Assembly: GCA_030141605.1 (NCBI GenBank)
Contig: JAQGDQ010000149.1
Coordinates: forward strand, 1 to 64,000
DNA length: 64,000 nt
Source of the DNA: Tubiluchus corallicola
Lineage: Eukaryota > Priapulida > Priapulimorpha > Priapulimorphida > Tubiluchidae
Direction: 5' to 3'
Positions 54,001 through 63,000 of the stretch are shown here, piece by piece. The position numbers were made by a program, and so were the translations under genes. The notes beneath the pieces were generated by a model, which ran no database searches, was not told where the DNA came from, and saw only the letters and a program-made list of their open reading frames with translations. How positions within the stretch are numbered: position 1 is the stretch's first letter; the number at the start of each line of letters is the position of its first letter.

Positions 54001-57000
54001 AGATCTTGCAAATATTGAAAGCTGCTTAAGTGTACCACATGTGTAATTATATGCAAGCTATTATGAAGATTTACAAGTGTTGATAAATTCGCAAGTTAAA
54101 GCAAAAAACAAATTGTCATTTTTATATAATATGGCCATAAGGGTTTTAATAAGTTTCTAAGCTAGAACCAAAAAAAGATAAAGATAAACTGCAGTGTATG
54201 CTTGTACAGTAATGTTCACTTGAAGTTTCAGAAAGTTTTTCCTTAACTACTTTTCAAAAAATATATTTTATATTAACAACATGGCAACTCACAATAAGCA
54301 AAATATGAAAACATACCAGAGCTGCAGAAAAAATGGAAGTATCAGAACCACATAAAAGTTTTTCCAGGCTACCTCCAGACCAGTTTCCAGAAGATGCATT
54401 GTTTAGTTGACTAAGAGCAGCTGCCAGTTCTGCGACACTGTCCAAGTTAGCAATCTGAAACCAATGCAACGAGTGTCGCCTGAAGAGTGGCTTGTATGGA
54501 TTCTTAAGCAAACTCTAATCATAGATCAATAGTAAGAATTTACTAAATTTAACAGAGCATAAAATCACTAAATGTACCCAATCATACTGAAGAGAAAAAA
54601 CACTACTTTAAACACAATATTCAATGTGTCAGATATCACAGCTGAAACTAAGCCCAGCCATGGTCCAGCTAACATTAATTAATTTTGAAACATGATTTTT
54701 TGTGTTCCCTCGATGTTAAATTACATCTTTTTAAGAATTACTGTTGTATACGCATTGCATACAACAATGGTATCAGGAAGCTGTTTAAAATACAATATGA
54801 TTGTAGTGCTTCTGATATGCCTGCAAATTTATCATTGTCACATTTTTTGCACCTTTGTAGTAAATCCTATTAGTACATATAAGTAACTATTGTCAACTGC
54901 ATATGAATTATACAATTTTGTTATTTTAAAACCTGGAGCAATAGACTGCTTGCAAATAATAATAGACGAACATGGTAACGAATATCTATTTATTGTAGTA
55001 GCATTTTTGGTGTAGCTTTTACTGTGGTATTTTATTGTAGTGTGATTTAACGCCTTTTTATGCTGAAATAAAGTAATCTAATCTTTATTAAAGTCATTAA
55101 GTCACTTCAAGCTCTTGTCCAAAGTAATACTAGTAAGGCCAAATACTTTGAAGTGTTGATTTTGCTAGTTCACATGGTTTACGGGTTATCTGGTTTGATG
55201 GTATAGTTGGCTCGATTTTGAGACATTTCTAAATAAAATGTAGAATAATAATCAAAAGAAATCAACAGCATTGCAGCCTAAGTGTGTAGCTTATGAACTA
55301 ATTTCATGAAATTTAAAAAAAACATTAAATAGCTCATTGCCTGAGCACCGACGGTTTTTTTTTGAGCAAACAAACATAAAGAAAAACTGCTAAATCATCT
55401 CTCATAAAACACTTTGTTTGAGCACCGACGGGGCTTTTTTGAGAAAACAAACATAAAGAAAAACTGCTAAATCATCCCTCATAAAACACTTTGTTATCTA
55501 AGAGATATTTGTTATTGCATAATAACATTTTATACAGCTCTTCATAAATGATTACAAACTTTACGGTGCAGGTGCACTTTAACAGCAATGGACACAATGG
55601 TACTGATACAGTGCAATGTTACCTACCTCAGCAGCAATCTCAAACAATATCAAGGCACTTTCATTCCAAGCTTCCTCATTTAACCCTTTGCCAAAATTCA
55701 TTTCCAGTAACTTAGAGATCTAAAGTAGTAATAACATCATTAAGGTACATGCAACACAGTAAATAAGCTACTTTAGAGTTGAATAAAAAACAAGAAACAT
55801 ACAAAACTTGGCTGAAAACAGGCTTATCAAAACTTTTTTCACATTTCCAGTTATCGAGTTATTTGGTCTGTAAATTTTATACATTAAGTTTGAGTTTATA
55901 TCATCAGTTCACTAATTAATCAACTTCTTTGTGTGCTTGTTACACTTATTTACAATCTGTGTTCATACTCTATGACCAGACAGATGGCGAGTCTGTAACA
56001 TGTTTGCGAATGTACATTATAACTTAGTATTATACTCGATCAGCACATTGTATACATGAGCAACTACTACAACTACAAAGTGATTCATCAGAATTCAAGT
56101 GTCTACAAAATTTGCTACTCAAAAATATTTGCATTTATAAAATGCAAACACTGATCAAGTGCTGACTTATTTCTATAGTATTTGTGCTATATTCTACATA
56201 TTAAATTAAAATGATTGAAGCATTATAAAATTGAAATATAGTTCTTACAGACTCCAAGACAGCAGTTTCATTCACTTCCACCAGGAACACTACTGCGAGT
56301 TCATTAATTTGATCATCAGTTAGATCACATGCTTCAAGGCTGACCTGCTGTGCTACTGAGTCATTAGGAAAAATCACAAAATAACTTAGCGTCGTTGCAT
56401 CACAAAAAATTAGTTTTGGATTGCTGCCAAATGCGATTAATGTGGCTGAAAAATCCTGCAAATATTACAACAGCATATCTTGTCATTAATACAAGTCACT
56501 GTTGAGGCAGTTGTCACAGATCTTCATGAAGGAAATGGTGGTGAAGAACAGAAGAATGGTTTTAGAGGAATGCAATTAGGCAAACCAAAGGTTAGGTGAG
56601 AACAAGCTGCTTACATGATACCATCAAGTTTTAAGTGAATCTGGTGAAGTAACCTCAGTAGGAGAAATACTGCACTGAAGAATTACAAGAATATGAATCC
56701 TCTTCATCGAGACTTTCAAATGCCATGCTTTTTTGCAAATAGGTACAAGACGTGCAATTTCAGTTCAAAGTAACCAACTGTATATATTCTCCACACATGA
56801 ATACTTGGCTAGAAAGATTTTACCACTTACAACAGAATAAGATCATTTTTACAGTCTTTCTATGAATTTAAGGAGTTTTTAAGAGCAATTTCTGTCCAGC
56901 TGGCATGTGAACAGTTATGTGATGCTTCTGTAACACTCTGGTAGCAACACTAAGAACACAAAAAGTTCCAACAGAAACATTGCATAATTCTAGTTTTTCC

Positions 57001-60000
57001 CAAAGATGCTCCTACGGGGCATTTTTTATCAACTTTGGTTTTTGCAAATCTGGCAGTTTACAAGGCACGTCAGCATTTGCCATTCTCACCACTCCATTCT
57101 CGGCAGTTCTATATTACAGTAAGTGTCTGGCACATTTCTGAGTTTTCCAGGAACTGTAACCCTTTTCATCAAAGAACTGATGCCACTGTTTAAGGAAATA
57201 CTTGTAAAAATATTGTGCTAATCTCTTTAGCATTTTTATTTGCCTCCTGAAATGGCAATGTATATACTTTAGATTGGCGGCATGCTGTGGAACTCCATCA
57301 AGAATTTGTTATCAAACCATATGTGCCGAAAGAGATGGACGTCAAACCAATTCTTGCTGTTTTGCCACTCTCATAGGGCATTAAATTGCCCATAGTTTCT
57401 ATATGCAATATGCAAGCCTTCTTGGTTATTAATACTTATAGATCTTGCATACTTTGTACTCTCAGAAAAAATTCCCAGTAGATTTTGTCTTTAGGCTTTT
57501 GCAAATGTTTCCATACATGATAAGTGTGGCATTTTGCAGTCTTTGCACAATTCCACAGTTGACTTTTCCAAAGTAAATAACATTGCCCCCACTTCAGTCC
57601 TTGTTGCACTTTATAACAGCCAAAGAATTAAAAACTGAAGGTTGCACTATTGTTGAGGGCCGAGTTGAGTAAGTTCTATCCTTGTGCACCGCAGGCTGAG
57701 TAAGTTACTTAGATTCCTTTATTAGTGTTTTTAGGTTTCAATTTTGAAGGAAACTTATAACCAGTGTTTGGTGCATTTACAAAAAAAATACTGATGCTAA
57801 CCACCTTTTGGCTTGGCAAAATGAACCATGTAAACAGTAACACACAGAAAATATGGGTATCATAGTATCAAACGAAATGTAAATTTGGAGAAAATAGAAA
57901 CAACATTGGAAGATTAAACAAGAATGCTGCAAACAGGCTAGGAAGAATGTAGATAAACAATAATGACTATATGCAGAACAAATTGAATTACATTTTGAAT
58001 TCAAAGTTAACATATATATCCTAATCAACTATGTCAAACATTATTGATAATACATAACCTCTTTAACTAATTCATTAATATATAGCTACGCCTCAGTCTT
58101 TTCCTTTAAATCAAATACACATTGATACATAAAGATTTAGTCAAACATGTCTTTAAATATTTAATCATATATTAATAGAATTTTTTCATTAAAATATTTG
58201 CATATAATTGATTCATTGCTGCAACTGTGCATGTCCTCCAACTGGGCCTGTACGGTAGACCATAAATCAGCAATGCAAGACATTACAGACTTAAAACAGA
58301 TACCAAACAATCTTAATTTTTGTATAGAAGAACAAACACTGAACTTACCCCTATAAAGGGCACAGGGTTCAGAGCAGAATTTAGCACATTAGTTACTGTG
58401 CTGTCAGATAGAGGAATTTTATTATCTTTGATGAAGTTCCTGATAACATCTGGATCATTCAAAAAATTTTCAATTGGTGTCTCGCTATCTGGAAAGTAAT
58501 GCATATGTCAGTAACAAAGTAATTATACTCTGACGAATGAATGTTACTTTAATTTAAAGGACACTATAAAAGAATTTCAAGCAAATTAATAAGAATTAGT
58601 TTGCAATTTAGCTTACAGATAATGGAAACTATATTCCACAAAAAACATTACTTAAAAACATATTATATGAAATAACAATTTCTAAGACTATTATAGAAAG
58701 CAAATTACATGTAAATTATGTGTATGAAAATGTAAGCAATTATATGCAAACATGTGCAAATTATTATAAGTAAATTCTCATATTAAAAAATCTACGAAAT
58801 TGGTTTAACGTTTAGAAATTTAAAATCTTAAATTTGAATTTAACTGAAACATGAATTTGCATTAGGACGCCTTATTATTAGTATTTCACTAAAAACATGA
58901 AATCCTGCAACTGAAAGATCCACGAGGTAAAAAAATCAATTAAAAAATCTTTATTTCATATGATTCTAAAGTAGATGATTTACATAATGTTTTGTATGAC
59001 CGACTTTATGTGAGTAAATATCAACACAAAAATAAGTTTTCCCTTTTGTTCTGGTAACTGTTAAAGACCTAATAAAGCCAACAAAAAGCTATAGATGAAT
59101 TTACAATATAACCTTATCAGCAAATATATAACAAACATACGCCTATATAGATACAAACAAATGTGTCATCTAGCACATACACTAGAAAGCCCTTTGAAAA
59201 CAAAAATGCCTTAAATGAGGTTGACAGCTACAGAGTTTCAACTATTTTGCACAAAACCCAGCTTGCTACACTATTATACCTCATTCAACTCCGAGTGTAA
59301 TATATTATGTATTTATGTATATATTATGTATATATTTTAGCAGAAATTTTAATTTTTTTGATTGAAATTTGGGATTTGCTTAGCATAAAGTGAATTGCAG
59401 ATAGCTGCACAAAGAAAGTTTTCCGATACTAATGCGAGTTGTACTGAATTAAATTTTACATTTGGTTTAGCTTATATTTAGTTTATTTGTAATTAACAAA
59501 TATAAAATATGCTATAGATTTGCAAGGGCTCCAAAATTGCAAAATTGCAGGAAATGTTTTGTATTTCTAAAGTCGGCTTTGAACATTTCTGAAAGATCTT
59601 GCAAAATTCTCCAGACTCTGCAAGATATGTGTTTCACAACCACTCCATCCTGTCTTTTTCACCTTTATAGAACTAAACATTTCACATGGCTTTTAATGCT
59701 ATGTGAATTTTAATGCTTAATCAAAAAGTCACATACCTGGCAGCTTGGCTGTTCCATTATTAATCATTTGTGATAAAAGTCCAATAAGCATTATATCTTC
59801 TCTTACAATAAACAGTGGAGACAAATCTGTCTGATTTTCTATAACTCCATTTATGTCATTTATCACATTAAATATCCTGCAAAAATGAAATTTATTGCAC
59901 ATCCACAAAGTTACTAATTAGCAAAACGAAACTGTTTGTTTTAATACCTATTTGTATTTTGCTTAACTTGATATACAGCACACGGCAATCAAATTTCAGA

Positions 60001-63000
60001 AATTGCAGACAAATTATAGATATTTTTAGATAGTACTCCACATTATGCACATTTGAGACTTAATATCATAACTAACTGACAAGTTTTCTCTCAAGATTAC
60101 TATTGTGTGTATTGGGTTTCTAAATTTGTACTTTTGCATGTATTAGGATTAGTAAGGCAATAAAATACTAAATGGGTAAGGACATAATTTTGCCATTAAA
60201 ATCCAGCAATGGTGTAAATTCTATTATTCTAATTAATTAATTAAGGTTTAAAAAAGACTAGTTGACAATGTTACTGACATGGTCATAAACTGAAGATTTT
60301 GCCAACAATAGTTGTAAAGTTCAGCCTTAAAAATGAAGAGACGACAGCCTTTCTTTGAAAGTGCTTATTTTCTTTTATTGAATTGCTTGAATACGTGGAA
60401 AGTGCATTTCACAATGAAACCTCAGTATTTAAATATTCAGCCCATCACCCGTGGGTCAAAGGTCAACAATCTTGGCATAACTTATATCGTTCAGTTTGTC
60501 TCACTGAGGCCTTTCATTTCATATACAACAACCTACTTTTGGTAGACCCTGGAAGGCATTTGTCTCCTTGACCCCTATTTTGCCCCTAACTGGGTCACAG
60601 GTTAACAATTCACACTGCAACCTATACAATTCGATTCGCCTCATCAAGACCTTTCATTTGATATGCTACATGGTACTATTTGTAGACACTTGATGCATTT
60701 TTGCTCCCGACCCCCATTTTTCGGTTTTTGCCCCCTAGCGGGGTCGCTGATTAGTTATTCTCCTTGTAACCTATGCTATTCGATCTGCCCCATTGAAACC
60801 TTTCAGTTCATATACAACAACCTACTTTTGGTAGACCCTGGAAGGCATTTGTCTCCTCGACCCCTATTTTGCCCCTAACTGGGTCACAGATTAACGATTT
60901 ACACTGTAACCTATACCGTTCGATTCGCCTCATCAAGACCTTTCATTTGATATGCTACACGGTACTATTCTAAGACACTTGATGCATTTTTGTTCCCAAC
61001 CCCCATTTTTGGTTTTTGCCCCCTAGAGGGGTTGTAGGTTAACCATTCTCATTGTAACCTATGGCATTCGACTCGCCTCATCGAGACCTTTCATTTGATA
61101 AGCCACAAGGCTCCATTGCTCAACACTCAATGCCCTACATTACCCGACCCCCATTACGGTACTATTCTAAGACACCTGATGCATATCTGTTCCCAACACC
61201 CATTTCTTGGTTTTTGCCTCCTAGCGGAAAATTTTTCCCCTCTCCAAATCACCCATATTTTGCCATATCCAACAACTTGGCCCCACCTAACCACATACCA
61301 AATATTGTTGCCCTAGCTCAAAAACTATGGGAGCAGATGGAATTTAAATGAAGACCCGACCGCTCTGTGACCTTTGACCTGGCTACTCGGGTCACATGTA
61401 TACATATATAATTTTGGCCAGAGAGTGTACCCTGTGAGTTTTGTGTCCCTAGCACTCAGCGTGTAAAAGGTCACAAATTGGGGGACCCCAAATTTTGCAT
61501 TTTGGCCCCTCACTTGGGCGTTTAAAGCTTGTCAGCTTTTTAAAACCCCAGGTGCACACCTGCCCCACAGTTCCCAAATACTTGAGAAAAAAATTGGAAA
61601 ATAACGAAAGCCTTAGGAGTTGAATCATCAAGGAAAAACTAATCAAAGCCCACTGTCTTTCCCCCTTGACCAGTGGTCACCGGTTGCTAAACAATTGTAT
61701 GTCCCCCACCCATGGCTACCAATCCTGCGAGTCTGGTGACCCTAGCTTGCAAGACTTGCGAGTTATTAAGCGTTAAAGTGGCGGAGAATAAATCATGACA
61801 AGGATAAACAGTAAGATTTTGCTATGGCAAAATCTTAATAAGAAACTAGGTATACTTACAGGGAGCCACCAAATGGATTTAAGCTGCCATTATTGTCAGT
61901 TTTTGGATATGCATGACAGGTATTATTAAATGTACATATCTGTGTTTGCAGCCATGAGCCCAATCCTGCTGAAGGCATAGCTTTAGACTCAAAGTGACCT
62001 AAAAATAGAATAGAATATGTATATACAAATACACCATAATAAATAGATATTTGCATTGTTAAAGTAGTCTTATCTATCAGTAATGCTACAACTAATGAAT
62101 TTTAACATTTTAGAAAGGCAAGGTCAGTTTAGAGCATCAAGTAAACCAGTATTAAAAGATGCACCTGATATTTCTGGGAATATATTTTTGACAAACTTGG
62201 TAGTTATGAAAAGTATTGTTACAGAAATTACTTTACTGTAGGAAAAGCATAAGAAGTACAGAAAATCTTTATGATTGGGTCATGCAATTAGCAATACGCT
62301 AACAACTCTAGCACATTTTTGCTACACCCATACCATCCATACCGTCCTGTAATACAAAGCTTCAAATGGCAATGCATTAATATATTTGATAAAAGCTAAA
62401 AAAAAACAAATAACATGTGACAATGCCTAGTGCACTTTCAAAAATAACTTGCTGTCAGTTGCTGACCTTTTAACTTTGACATTATGCAGGAGCTATTTAA
62501 AAAAACACTTCAAATGAACACAACTACATTTAGCTTATTCATTATGAAGGAACAATTTTTGCTGTACAGATGCTAAGTAATTTTCGTTTCGATCAAGCTT
62601 TGCCTCTAGCGAATTTGTGGTAATTTCAATCCTGAACAAAATATTTCTTTGAAAGAGATAAATGAAATACACCATAATGCGCACCTGGTTAACAAAATTC
62701 AAGTACTGCACAGTATTATTAACCATGCCATATTGTCACATGTGGTCTTAACACAAAGCAATGATAAAAGTGAAAACAATTCACAGTGGAACTTCTGTTT
62801 CTTTTTCGTTAAGAAGCTCATAAGATATGATGATCTAATGTTAATATTCCTGCCTCAGACTTTCTCAATCAATAATATATATGTACTCTCAATTACGTCG
62901 GGCAAATATGAAATCAAATATGAATTCATTGGTAAATAACATTGCATTTGATTTCATCAATACACATAAAAATTTGAGCAGTATGTTCTTAAGGATTCAC

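Noticed and set aside
57400-57600. VQRLQNA-like reading in one minus-strand frame, reminiscent of LINE reverse transcriptases
   Set aside because: It is only a handful of residues, a different frame gives an equally protein-like reading, and no other reverse transcriptase motif is present.
60333-61351. Several overlapping plus-strand open frames of 60-96 codons
   Set aside because: They share near-identical peptides because they lie in the 289-bp tandem repeat; they are by-products of it.
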